Source of the DNA: Pontibacter roseus DSM 17521
GTDB taxonomy: Bacteria; Bacteroidota; Bacteroidia; Cytophagales; Hymenobacteraceae
DNA length: 64,000 bases
Assembly (NCBI RefSeq): GCF_000373265.1
Contig: NZ_KB890766.1
Span: forward strand, 280,594-344,593
Direction of reading: 5' to 3'
The notes below the pieces were generated by a model. That model made no database searches and was not told the DNA's origin. It saw nothing but the letters and a program-made list of their open reading frames with translations. The translations under genes and the position numbers were made by a program. This document shows, piece after piece, positions 38,025-46,566 of the stretch. Position 1 is the first letter of the stretch, and every line of letters begins with the position of its first letter.

Positions 38025-38702
38025 TTACCCTTTCACCTTCCGGAAAGAGAAGGTTTTCTTACGAATCCACAGCGTGTCCACTTCGGTGAACTGCTGGTAG
38101 AGCGCCTTGTCCTGGTCGTTGTTTCTGGTGTAGGTTGTAATGGCCCCTCCGTTCCAACGCATGCGCTGGAAAACCTGCTCGTACTGCGTGATTGTCAGGA
38201 GCGTGTCCTGCTGCGCCTGCACAAAAAGCTGCTTCTCCTTGGCAACCACGGTCGGGTCGGTCACCAGCTCGTACCCGCTGGAGGCCTCGGGAGCCAGCCG
38301 GATGATTTTGCTCAGGTTGTAGGGGTGGAGCACGATGTCGGTGGGGGTGTACTCGCTCCGGTACTTGAAACGGTGATGTTCCGATTCCGAGTAAGGCCTG
38401 TCATATCTGTATGCTGCAATGACGGTATCGGGCTTTACGAATTCTAACTCCGTGGTGGTGGATACGATGTTGTTGAAGTAAAAGGCGCTTCCTCCCATGT
38501 GCGTGGCCTTCGCGCCCGTCACCTTGCCGTCTTTGGTGTAGACTTCCACGGCGCCTGTCTCCGTTTTGGCCAGCTTGAATGTGGCAGGGGCCTGGATGCG
38601 GGGTTGCGTGACTTCTATCTCGTCAGCCTCTTTGGTGCCGCAGCCAGTGAGTAGGGTGATAGCACCCACAAAAAAGAGGGTATAGCGTAAGCCTTTTGTC
38701 AT
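38025..38702 (-). CDS. Hypothetical lipoprotein
   Basis: 225 residues. The N-terminus MTKGLRYTLFFVGAITLLTGCGTKEADEI contains a lipobox LLTGC, so it should be lipidated at Cys21 and sit on a membrane in the envelope. The mature part is beta-rich and polar (GGSAFYFNNIVSTTTELEFVKPDT, QQFTEVDTLWIRKKTFSF) and of unknown family. It is monocistronic, with no clear functional neighbour. Confidence 0.72.
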   Translation of the reverse strand: MTKGLRYTLFFVGAITLLTGCGTKEADEIEVTQPRIQAPATFKLAKTETGAVEVYTKDGKVTGAKATHMGGSAFYFNNIVSTTTELEFVKPDTVIAAYRYDRPYSESEHHRFKYRSEYTPTDIVLHPYNLSKIIRLAPEASSGYELVTDPTVVAKEKQLFVQAQQDTLLTITQYEQVFQRMRWNGGAITTYTRNNDQDKALYQQFTEVDTLWIRKKTFSFRKVKG

Positions 38703-38875
38703 GTTTTGTTTTCAGTTAGGAGTCTGTGGCTATACCTAGCTAGTGAGAGTAGGACGTATTTATTCTTGTCTATACCGCTTCAGCCTCCAGCGGTGGATGT
38801 AATGGGGCCGTTAATATACTTTAAAAGGTATGTCTCACAAACCTAGGTAGTGCAGTTGCTCAAAAAAATAGGTGG

Positions 38876-39412
38876 TCAGGTCTCCTCGGCCAGTTCGATT
38901 AGTTTAGACAAGGTATTGTAGTTGCGCGTAGTGGCCGACACACCCAGCTTCTTTTCCAGGAAGTTGTTGCTGAGCTTGCCGCTGCTATAGACAGCTGGAA
39001 TGTACATATAGGCTGCGTTCTCTGTTACTGTGAGCTTTTCAGGAGAAAAATCCTGTGCCAGCAGCGCTTGTACTTTGTCAGCAGGTGGTGGCTCCTGGAA
39101 TGACACATAAAACACCCGCGCACTGTCATGGCCGTCCAGATATGGGTTGCCCTGAATCACCTGCCTGATTTCATCGGCCGTCCGGGCCACAATGGCCAGT
39201 GTGGGGCCGATGTGTTCTTTAATCAAGGCATGCACCCGATGCTCCAGCTCTTTGGGCGCCAAATCAGATTGCAGGATGACGTTGCCGCTCTGAATCCAGG
39301 TGCGGACACGGCCGAAGCCGGCGTCGCTCAGCACCTGCCGGAGCTGCGCCATCGGCACCCTGTTCTTGCCAGTCGGCATCACGCCTCTCAGGAGTAGGAT
39401 GTAGGTTTGCAT
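38876..39412 (-). CDS. DUF1697 protein
   Basis: 178 residues from the ATG at 39412 (MQTYILLLRGVMPTGKNRVPMAQLRQ). The DUF1697 pattern is clear: LLRGVMPTGKNRVPMAQLRQVL at the N-terminus, RTWIQSGNVILQSD and ARVFYVSFQEPPP, then YSSGKLSNNFLEKKLGVSATTRNYNTL near the end. Function unknown; cytoplasmic. An upstream ATG at 39451 adds 13 residues with no similarity and is rejected. Confidence 0.87.
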   Translation of the reverse strand: MQTYILLLRGVMPTGKNRVPMAQLRQVLSDAGFGRVRTWIQSGNVILQSDLAPKELEHRVHALIKEHIGPTLAIVARTADEIRQVIQGNPYLDGHDSARVFYVSFQEPPPADKVQALLAQDFSPEKLTVTENAAYMYIPAVYSSGKLSNNFLEKKLGVSATTRNYNTLSKLIELAEET

Positions 39413-39492
39413 GGGTGTTTGTTGTGTTGCCAGACGGCCGCGTGCATGCAAAGCCCGAAACGTAGTGAGGGTTTAGTATGCATTGTGTTGGG

Positions 39493-39882
39493 CTATCGTG
39501 TTTTTTTCAAATACTCTTCTACAGCGCAATTAAATTCATCTGCAGGGAATTCAGGTGTACTTATCGCTTTTCCAGGCTTTTGACAACATTTATCCAGGTA
39601 GCATAATAACTCCGAGTTCTCCTTTTGAAAGTTGAGCTTCTTTGGAAGACTCACTCTCCAGCTTTTGAAAGAATTAGTTGTCTTTAGCTTTCCTCCCTGT
39701 ATTTTTATCAAACCGCAATCTTTAGCTGATTCTATACTTTCAGCAAATTTTTGATATGATATGATGGAGTGGTTCACATAGTCAACAAAGCCTATTAGAT
39801 TCACCAATGATACTCCTTCTTCACCTTTTTGAGAGTGATAAACAGCTTGAATTAGTAAGGCATTAGTGTTACTGAATTTCAT
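39493..39882 (-). CDS. AT-rich orphan hypothetical protein
   Basis: 129 residues of unknown family; a helical, Lys- and Ser-rich protein (ALLIQAVYHSQKGEEGVSL, YQKFAESIESAKDCGLIKIQ, KLNFQKENSELLCYLDKCC). The DNA is clearly lower in GC than its neighbours, which suggests recent transfer. A winged-helix-like reading of residues 25-75 is possible but weak. It has no partner gene. Confidence 0.6.
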   Translation of the reverse strand: MKFSNTNALLIQAVYHSQKGEEGVSLVNLIGFVDYVNHSIISYQKFAESIESAKDCGLIKIQGGKLKTTNSFKSWRVSLPKKLNFQKENSELLCYLDKCCQKPGKAISTPEFPADEFNCAVEEYLKKTR

Positions 39883-40209
39883 TCTTCATAAATAATACAT
39901 GCAGCCCAACTACTGTGTAAGCGTTACTGTCACGTTTATCTGCGTTATATGTGAAGGTGATATTTTCTGTATTCATTCGTTTTGAGCTGTGCAGCACCGC
40001 ACGCACCTCCCATTGTATATAGTTAAGCTAATATAGGTGAATGTCACAGATTTTCAACTAGTCTCGTGATTTATCAAGCGCGTAGCTTGTCACATGGGTG
40101 TAAAGCTCTGTTATCTTACTGCTTCTGTGCCCGAACAGGGTCTGAGTATATCTAAAGTGTGCTCATCGTCAACTGGCAGCCGTACATGGAGCAGAACAAG
40201 GTATAGCAC
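39883..40209. other. Gene-free, AT-rich region
   Basis: About 330 bp with no coding frame worth naming. It is AT-rich like the orphan gene beside it and may be the flank of a transferred segment. One AGGTATAG octamer is present near 40200. Confidence 0.4.
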
Positions 40210-40244
40210 AACAAAAAAGCCATACCCGCTACAGGTATGGCTTT
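40210..40244 (-). terminator. Rho-independent terminator after the ferredoxin operon
   Basis: Arms AAAGCCATACC (40216-40226) and GGTATGGCTTT (40234-40244) are exact complements. Read on the minus strand the hairpin is followed by a run of six T, as expected for the ferredoxin-reductase/ferredoxin operon ending at 40272. Confidence 0.75.
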
Positions 40245-40271
40245 CTGGTTTTCAGGTAAAAGGTATAGCGC

Positions 40272-40595
40272 TTATGCTTCCGGCATCAGACGCACCACCA
40301 GTCCGTCCAGGTAGGGGTTGATGCGCAGCTGACAGGAGAGGCGGCTGGTGGCAGTGGCGTGCGGCAAGGTCTCCAGCATGTAGGCCTCATCGTCACTTGG
40401 TTCAGGGAGCTCACCACTTTGCAGCACCTCCACGTGGCAGGTGGCGCAGATGGCCATACCGCCGCAGATAGCAGGTACTTCCAGCTCGTTGGCCTTCATC
40501 ACTTCCATCACCGAGAGGCCCATGTCGGTGGGTGCTTCCAGTGTTACGCGGCTGCCGTCATGCAGCTCCACGTGTATGTTCACGGTTCCTTCCAT
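40272..40595 (-). CDS. [2Fe-2S] ferredoxin, adrenodoxin type
   Basis: 107 residues with cysteines spaced as Cys44-x5-Cys50-x2-Cys53 and a distal Cys88 (PAICGGMAICATCHVEV, then RLSCQLRI), the adrenodoxin-type pattern. It carries electrons between the flavoprotein reductase and acceptors. Its ATG overlaps the stop of the reductase gene at 40595 (TAATG), so the two are coupled and likely a reductase/ferredoxin pair. Confidence 0.93.
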   Translation of the reverse strand: MEGTVNIHVELHDGSRVTLEAPTDMGLSVMEVMKANELEVPAICGGMAICATCHVEVLQSGELPEPSDDEAYMLETLPHATATSRLSCQLRINPYLDGLVVRLMPEA

Positions 40596-41608
40596 TAGCT
40601 GAGCTCCTGTATGCCGTTCACGGTGGTGTATTTCAGCACGAACTTCTTGTCCGGGTAAATAATATTATAGGCACTTTGGGCCATCAAAGCCGACTCATGG
40701 AAACCGCACAGAATAAGCTTGAGCTTGCCCGGGTAGGTGTTGATGTCGCCGATGGCGTATACGCCCGGTATGTTGGTGGAGTAGTCGAAGGTGTTCACCA
40801 CGATGGCGCCTTTCTCCAACTCCAGCCCCCAGTTCTCCAGCGGCCCCAGCTTCGGCACCAGCCCGAAGAGCGGGATGAAGTAGTCGGCCTTTATCTGGTG
40901 TTCGGTCTCGTTATCAATCAGCACCTTCACCGAGTCCAGTTTTCCGTTGCCGCTCACGTCGGTCACGTTCGACTTCAGCAGCAGTTTTATCTGGCCTTCC
41001 TCGGCCAGGGCCAATACCTTCTCGGCTGATTCCGGTGCTCCCCTGAAGGTAGAGCCGCGGTGTACCAGCGTCAGTTCCTCGGCCAATCCGGCCAGGAAAA
41101 TGGTCCAATCCAGGGCAGAGTCGCCGCCGCCAGCCAGCACAATGCGCTTGCTACGGAACAGTTCCGGGTCGCGCACCATGTAGGTCACGCCTTTGCCCTC
41201 AAAGTTCTCCAGACTTTCAATGGCCGGCTTGCGCGGCTCAAAGGAGCCAAGGCCACCGGCTATCACCACCACCTTGCAGGCAATTTCAGTGCCTTCGGAA
41301 GTGCGTACGATAAAGGAGTCGTCTTCCTGCTTGTCGAGTTCCTCCACGCGCTCACCTAAGGTGAAGGTCGGGTGGAAAGGCTCAATCTGTTTCATCAGGT
41401 TATCTACCAGCTCACCTGCCAGAATAGAGGGGTAGCCGGGTATGTCATAGATGGGCTTCTTGGGGTAGATTTCAGCCAGTTGGCCTCCCACCACAGGCAG
41501 GGCGTCTACCACGTGGCAGCGCATCTTGAGCAGGCCAGCCTCAAACACGGCGAACAAGCCTACCGGGCCTGCGCCTACAATGCATATATCAGTTGTTATA
41601 CGTTCCAT
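40595..41608 (-). CDS. Ferredoxin-NADP reductase, thioredoxin-reductase-like
   Basis: 337 residues. FAD and NADP motifs are visible: DICIVGAGPVGLFAVFEAGLL, IPGYPSILAGELVDNL, VVIAGGLGSFEPRKPAI and IVLAGGGDSALDWTIFLAGL, and later YAIGDINTYPGKLKLILCGFHE. There is no CxxC redox pair, so it is a TrxR-like ferredoxin reductase, not a thioredoxin reductase. It is the first gene of the reductase/ferredoxin operon, passing electrons from NADPH. Confidence 0.93.
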   Translation of the reverse strand: MERITTDICIVGAGPVGLFAVFEAGLLKMRCHVVDALPVVGGQLAEIYPKKPIYDIPGYPSILAGELVDNLMKQIEPFHPTFTLGERVEELDKQEDDSFIVRTSEGTEIACKVVVIAGGLGSFEPRKPAIESLENFEGKGVTYMVRDPELFRSKRIVLAGGGDSALDWTIFLAGLAEELTLVHRGSTFRGAPESAEKVLALAEEGQIKLLLKSNVTDVSGNGKLDSVKVLIDNETEHQIKADYFIPLFGLVPKLGPLENWGLELEKGAIVVNTFDYSTNIPGVYAIGDINTYPGKLKLILCGFHESALMAQSAYNIIYPDKKFVLKYTTVNGIQELS

Positions 41609-41744
41609 TTACTTTTGTTTTTTCTCACAAATTGGTACTGCAAAGATACAGTCACCAACCAAGCATCCATAGCAATTTCTGCTATTCTTCCCCTTAACAA
41701 ACAATTGGGCAAAAAGGCTTCGTTGGCTCCACCATTTCCTGAGT

Positions 41745-42494
41745 TTATACCGGTTGCGACTGTTTCTCGTGCACGAGCTCCTGCAGGCGCCGGGCGTTGA
41801 AGGCGGCGTAGCCCAGCTGGTCGTTGTCGAAGTACACATACACATCCAGCCCCTGCTGCTGCCAGCCGAGGCACTGTACGGCCCAGTGCTGCAGGGCTTC
41901 TTCTGAGTAGCTGCCGGCATACCTCGTCTCCGGCCCGTGCAGGCGCACATACACAAAATCAGCGGTCACCTCCAGCGGCGAAAGGTGGTACTCCAGCTCG
42001 TAAATGCAGAAGGCGGCGTTATACCTGCGCAGAAGCTCCAGCACGCCGGGCGTGTACCAGCTGGGGTGGCGGAACTCGAAGGTATAGCGGTAGTAGGGTG
42101 GCAGCACTGCCAGGAAGGCAGCCAGCCGCTCCTCGTTCACGGCCCAGCCCGGTGGCAGCTGAAACAGGATGGGCCCCAGCTTTTCCTCCAGCGCGTTCAC
42201 GTTCTCTAAAAAGCGCTGTATGCTCTCCTGCGGGTCCTTCAGTTTTTTCATGTGCGTGATGAAGCGGCTGCCCTTCACGGCAAAAACGAAGTCATCGGGT
42301 ACGGAGGTGCGCCAGTTGGCGAAGGTGTCGCGGGAGGGCAGCTTATAAAAGGAGTTGTTGATTTCGACGGTACGGAAGAAGCGGAGGTAATGGCTGGTAA
42401 AGTCCTTAGGCTTGAGACCCTCTGGGTAGAAGGTGCCCATCCAGTGTTTGTAGTGCCACCCCGAGGTGCCGATGTAGATGTTGCGCTGCTCCAT
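41745..42494 (-). CDS. DUF72 family protein
   Basis: 249 residues with the DUF72 TIM-barrel-like start IYIGTSGWHYKHWMGTFYPEGLKPKDF and later TIEINNSFYKLPS-type and RLHGPETRYAGSYS segments. The family (YecE-like) is widespread with no proven activity; several members are tied to nucleotide or cofactor chemistry by neighbourhood only. It is cytoplasmic and convergent with nothing nearby; the gene at 42561 lies 66 bp upstream on the same strand. Confidence 0.9.
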   Translation of the reverse strand: MEQRNIYIGTSGWHYKHWMGTFYPEGLKPKDFTSHYLRFFRTVEINNSFYKLPSRDTFANWRTSVPDDFVFAVKGSRFITHMKKLKDPQESIQRFLENVNALEEKLGPILFQLPPGWAVNEERLAAFLAVLPPYYRYTFEFRHPSWYTPGVLELLRRYNAAFCIYELEYHLSPLEVTADFVYVRLHGPETRYAGSYSEEALQHWAVQCLGWQQQGLDVYVYFDNDQLGYAAFNARRLQELVHEKQSQPV

Positions 42495-42560
42495 GCTGTG
42501 TCGTCGGTTTTGGAATCAACACAGGTATACTGCGCGGGCGCAACTTGGGTTAAGGTACGG

Positions 42561-43274
42561 CTACCACTCGTAGAGCAGCTCATTGCCGCGTTTGCCTGTC
42601 ACCACGATGGCGTCCATCTTGCGGAGGCAGTAGGTGATTTGGCGGCAGCGGTGTAGGGGCAGTCCGGTGGCTTGGGCCAGGCACTTGGTTGAAAAAGGCT
42701 GGGGTAGGGAAGGAGGCAGGAAGGAAAGAAAATCGAGGTTGCTGCGGAAGACCCTGGAGTCCAGTACGCCCACCAGTCGGCGGTCTTTCAGGCTTTCGCG
42801 TTTGCGGCGCTTGCTGCCTTTGCCGTCTTTGCAACGCACCTCTTCCTCCTGTATCAGAGGGAACTCGATGCTGAAGTTCGCGTGGCTGATTAGCTCCGGT
42901 TTACGCACCAGTTCCTCAAACAAATCGGTTAGCCTTCCCTTGGAAGTGGACTTGCGGCGGGAGAGCGTGGTGGAACCTTTCTTGTCTACCTGCACGACCC
43001 ATTTCTCCAACGTGATGGGGTGAACCAGGTGTACGCGGTGCTCCTGCACCAGCGTCTGCAGCTTCTGGCGGATAGCCGAGAAGTTGCGCGTCTGTATCTC
43101 GACCAGCTGCCCGTCCCGCACCAAGTCAATCACATACCCATTGAGCGGCACCTCAAAGCAATCGCCGGGCTGGGCGTACCATTGCTTCAGGGCAGCGTAA
43201 AGCGAGCGCTCGTTGCGTAGGCCAATGCCGTTGCTCTGTGTGGGAGTGATTTCGTCTGTGGGGGAATCCTGCAT
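42561..43274 (-). CDS. Hypothetical protein, possible PD-(D/E)xK-like nuclease with winged helix
   Basis: 237 residues with no family I can name. Near the N-terminus, NERSLYAALKQWYAQ is followed by NGYVIDLVRDGQLVEIQTRNFSAIRQKL, in which Asp50, Glu59 and Gln61 fit the spacing of the PD-(D/E)xK nuclease core. A basic middle (KGSKRRKRESLKDRR) and a C-terminal winged-helix-like end (STKCLAQATGLPLHRCRQITYCLRKMDAI) suggest DNA contact. Activity is unproven. It is upstream of the DUF72 gene. Confidence 0.6.
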   Translation of the reverse strand: MQDSPTDEITPTQSNGIGLRNERSLYAALKQWYAQPGDCFEVPLNGYVIDLVRDGQLVEIQTRNFSAIRQKLQTLVQEHRVHLVHPITLEKWVVQVDKKGSTTLSRRKSTSKGRLTDLFEELVRKPELISHANFSIEFPLIQEEEVRCKDGKGSKRRKRESLKDRRLVGVLDSRVFRSNLDFLSFLPPSLPQPFSTKCLAQATGLPLHRCRQITYCLRKMDAIVVTGKRGNELLYEW

Positions 43275-43282
43275 ACCTGCCG

Positions 43283-43307
43283 CCTATTTTCTGACTCGCA
43301 AAATAGG
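43283..43307. promoter_or_regulatory. Inverted repeat upstream of the possible nuclease gene
   Basis: CCTATTTT (43283-43290) and AAAATAGG (43300-43307) are exact complements with a 9-base gap, just upstream of the start at 43274. It could be an operator bound by the gene's own winged-helix product; this is guesswork. Confidence 0.35.
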
Positions 43308-44021
43308 TATTCATGATAACATTTGGGACAGATTCCACTCATTAAATCCAGCAGGTAAAACAAGCGGCTGGCGCTCAAGGGGTATAGGCTATACCTACAA
43401 CGCGCCTAGCTTTGTCACATAGGGCAAGTAAGTGGACGAGTTAAGTGAAGCTAGCATGTTCCATTTCTAATGGTTCGTTGTGCTATGTACTAAAGCGAGT
43501 GTGTGCGTCGCTTGCGTGGCGTCAGACAGGATCAGGTGCAGGTTCACCCGTAGAGCATGCTCCCGTTGCAGTTTCCAGTTGCCAAATCCGTTTGGTACTG
43601 AATGTCTTGTTGATACTCAATCACTTGCAGGAGTCCTCTTTCAGGCTGCAACAGTAATTACGTACTTCCTCTTAGCTAAAATCAGTACAAGTACGAGGGC
43701 TGTGCAGCGCAGGATGCCGTCAGGTTTTGACGCTTGATACAATTCAATTAATACTGCTCTGGAGGCTGGAAATGGCACATGTAGTGCGTATGGGCAAAGA
43801 AGTCCTTTCGCTCGCTGTTATTAGGAGTGTTCCTTTAGAACTTATTATTATACAAGCGGTGCAACTAGGAGTGGGTATAAGAACGTAAGCTAATCGGTGT
43901 TATTCTCCTGCTGTGTTTTTTCGAAACCCCATAGATAGAAGACCGACACAAAGCTTCGCCAAGAGGAGAAACAGCGCCTCAGCGGCAGAAGTGAATCCCA
44001 ATCCTATTTATAGCACCAAAC
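43308..44021. other. Gene-free region upstream of the polysaccharide cluster
   Basis: About 710 bp without a convincing gene or known RNA. A TAGCTTTG match to the Bacteroidota -7 element lies at about 43407-43414, but no gene follows closely. It must contain the promoter of the glycosyltransferase gene at 44022. Confidence 0.4.
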
Positions 44022-45281
44022 ATGTTCAAAACAAACTCAGACTCTGCATCTTTTGAGCCGGAAACGTCCGGAGAAAGCAACACCATAACTGCACCCACTA
44101 CAACAGGGAAGGCAGCAAAAAAATCAAGTGACACCGCAGGTATAGAAACCTTTCTGCAGCACCTGCCGGACGTGGTCTGCCTGTCACACCTACGCTGGGA
44201 TTTTGTCTACCAGCGGCCGCAGCACCTGCTCTCACGCTTCGCCAGATATGGCCGCCTGTTCTTTGTGGAAGAGCCCGTGTATGCCGATTGCCAACAACCC
44301 TACCTGCAGCTCTCGGAGCGGGAGGCAGGCGTGCAACTCGCCGTGCCTTGTCTGCCACATGGCTTCCCGGCAGAGCGGGTGGAGGAGGCGCAGCGCGCGC
44401 TGCTCGACAAGCTGTTCGCGGAGCAATCCATTGACCGGTACCTTTTCTGGTATTACACGCCCATGGCGCTGAGTTTCACCAGTCACTTCAATCCAGTGCT
44501 CACAGTGTATGATTGCATGGATGAACTGGCAGCATTCAAGTTCGCACCCCCGCGCCTGAAGGAGTTGGAGTTGGAACTGTTCCAAAAAGCTGACCTCGTT
44601 TTCACGGGCGGGCAGAGTCTGTACGAAGCGAAGAAACAGCAGCACCAGCAGGCCTATGCCTTCCCGAGCAGCATCGATAAGGCGCACTTCGCGCAGGCAC
44701 GCAAAGCCCTGCCCGAGCCAGCAGACCAGGTATCCATTCCGCAGCCTCGCATCGGCTTTTTCGGGGTGATAGACGAGCGTATGGACATCGACTTGCTAGG
44801 TGATTTGGCGGCGGCCAGGCCGGAGTGGCAAATCGTGATGATTGGTCCGGTCGTGAAGATTGACCCCGCCTCGCTGCCGCAGCACCCTAACATCCATTAC
44901 CTGGGTGGCAAATCGTACAAGGAACTGCCTGCCTACCTGAGTGGCTGGAACGTGGCGATGCTCCCTTTCGCCATCAACGAATCGACCCGGTTCATCAGCC
45001 CGACTAAAACACCCGAGTACCTGGCGGCCGGCAAACCCGTCGTCTCCACGGAAATACGGGATGTGGTGCATCCTTACGGAGATGCAGGCCTGGTCCACAT
45101 CGCTGACACAGCCGATGGCTTTGTGCAAGCAGTGGAAAAAGCCATGGCCCAACAGGAAGATGACCAGTGGCTGACTGCGGTGGATACCTTCATGGCCGAC
45201 CAATCCTGGGATAAGACCTGGCGTGGTATGGTGGAACTGATGGCCAAAGCATTGCATCAGAAAAATCAGTACCAGGACTAA
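44022..45281 (+). CDS. Glycosyltransferase (GT4-like)
   Basis: 419 residues. After a polar, Ser/Thr-rich N-terminus, the protein has DVVCLSHLRWDFVYQRPQHLLSRFARY, VFTGGQSLYEAKKQ and the sugar-nucleotide-binding end region ISPTKTPEYLAAGKPVVSTEIRDVV, typical of GT-B retaining glycosyltransferases. Donor and acceptor are unknown. UDP-galactopyranose mutase follows 37 bp later, so a Galf-containing surface polysaccharide is a reasonable idea. Confidence 0.88.
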   Translation: MFKTNSDSASFEPETSGESNTITAPTTTGKAAKKSSDTAGIETFLQHLPDVVCLSHLRWDFVYQRPQHLLSRFARYGRLFFVEEPVYADCQQPYLQLSEREAGVQLAVPCLPHGFPAERVEEAQRALLDKLFAEQSIDRYLFWYYTPMALSFTSHFNPVLTVYDCMDELAAFKFAPPRLKELELELFQKADLVFTGGQSLYEAKKQQHQQAYAFPSSIDKAHFAQARKALPEPADQVSIPQPRIGFFGVIDERMDIDLLGDLAAARPEWQIVMIGPVVKIDPASLPQHPNIHYLGGKSYKELPAYLSGWNVAMLPFAINESTRFISPTKTPEYLAAGKPVVSTEIRDVVHPYGDAGLVHIADTADGFVQAVEKAMAQQEDDQWLTAVDTFMADQSWDKTWRGMVELMAKALHQKNQYQD

Positions 45282-45318
45282 GCCTCACACCCTACTCACC
45301 TTTTTAATATATCATTAT

Positions 45319-46512
45319 ATGTTCGATTACCTGATAGTAGGGGCGGGCTTTGCCGGCAGTGTCCTTGCCGAGCGCCTGGCTTCACAGCTGAATAAGAAAG
45401 TCCTCATCATTGATAAACGTCCGCACATTGCGGGCAACGCCTTCGACCATTACAACGAGTCAGGTATACTGGTGCACAAGTACGGGCCGCACATCTTCCA
45501 TACCAACTCCCGGGAGGTATTCGAGTACCTGTCGCAGTTCACGGCCTGGCGCCCTTACGAGCACCGGGTGCTGGCCAGCGTGGACGGGCAACTGGTTCCC
45601 ATGCCCATCAACCTGGATACCATCAACAAACTCTATGGCCTCAGCCTGACCTCCTTTGAGGTGGATGATTTCTTCAAGTCGGTGGCGGAGGAGGTGTCGC
45701 CGGTGCGCACCTCCGAGGATGTGGTGGTGAGCAAGGTGGGGCGCGAGCTGTACGAGAAATTCTTCCGGAACTATACCCGCAAGCAGTGGGGCATGGACCC
45801 GTCGGAACTGGACAAGTCCGTGACGTCTCGGGTGCCTGTGCGCACTAACCGCGACGACCGTTATTTTACCGATACTTTCCAGGCCATGCCGTTGCACGGC
45901 TTTACCAGTATGTTCGAGAAGCTGTTGGCGCACCCCAACATCAAAATCATGCTCAACACCGATTACCACGACATCCTGGACATGATTCCTTTCCGGGAGA
46001 TGATTTATACCGGTCCGGTGGATGAGTACTTTGATTTCAGGTATGGCAAGCTGCCCTACCGCTCGCTGGAGTTCAAGCACGAGACGCTGGACAAGCCGGT
46101 GCACCTGCCGGTGGCGGTGGTGAACTACCCCAACGAGCACGCCTATACCCGCATCACAGAGTTTAAATACCTGACTGGGCAGGAGCATACCAAGACCAGT
46201 GTGGTCTATGAGTATCCGCAGGCGGAAGGGGATCCCTACTATCCGGTGCCACGGCCGGAGAATGCTGCGCTTTACAACCAGTACAAGAAGCTGGCCGATG
46301 CCACGCCGGGCGTGCACTTCGTGGGCCGACTGGCGACCTATAAATACTACAACATGGACCAGGTGGTGGCCCAGGCGCTCACGCTCTTCAAGAAACTATC
46401 GGTGCAAGAGGAGCCGGCGCTACTCGATGGCGCAAAGCTGAAAAGCAACGGTTTCAAGCAGGTTGATGTTGGGGTGAACCTTGGCAAAGGCGGCTACGGA
46501 AACGCCATCTGA
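45319..46512 (+). CDS. glf: UDP-galactopyranose mutase
   Basis: 397 residues. Converts UDP-galactopyranose to UDP-galactofuranose, using reduced FAD. The N-terminus FDYLIVGAGFAGSVLAERLASQLNKKVLIIDKRPHIAGNAFD is the FAD-binding site; KYGPHIFHTNSREVFEYLSQF, RNYTRKQWGMDPSEL and YTGPVDEYFDFRYGKLPYRSLEF are further family motifs. The GT at 44022 lies upstream and two glycoside hydrolases downstream, suggesting a galactofuranose-containing polymer. Confidence 0.96.
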   Translation: MFDYLIVGAGFAGSVLAERLASQLNKKVLIIDKRPHIAGNAFDHYNESGILVHKYGPHIFHTNSREVFEYLSQFTAWRPYEHRVLASVDGQLVPMPINLDTINKLYGLSLTSFEVDDFFKSVAEEVSPVRTSEDVVVSKVGRELYEKFFRNYTRKQWGMDPSELDKSVTSRVPVRTNRDDRYFTDTFQAMPLHGFTSMFEKLLAHPNIKIMLNTDYHDILDMIPFREMIYTGPVDEYFDFRYGKLPYRSLEFKHETLDKPVHLPVAVVNYPNEHAYTRITEFKYLTGQEHTKTSVVYEYPQAEGDPYYPVPRPENAALYNQYKKLADATPGVHFVGRLATYKYYNMDQVVAQALTLFKKLSVQEEPALLDGAKLKSNGFKQVDVGVNLGKGGYGNAI

Positions 46513-46566
46513 CCCTAAATCTTCCTGGCCGGGTGGTTGGGACGAGAAAGTACCTATACATTGCGC

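Noticed and set aside
43445-43737. Plus-strand frames in the gap before the polysaccharide cluster
   Set aside because: Short, Cys/Ser-rich and without any family pattern. No promoter or partner gene.
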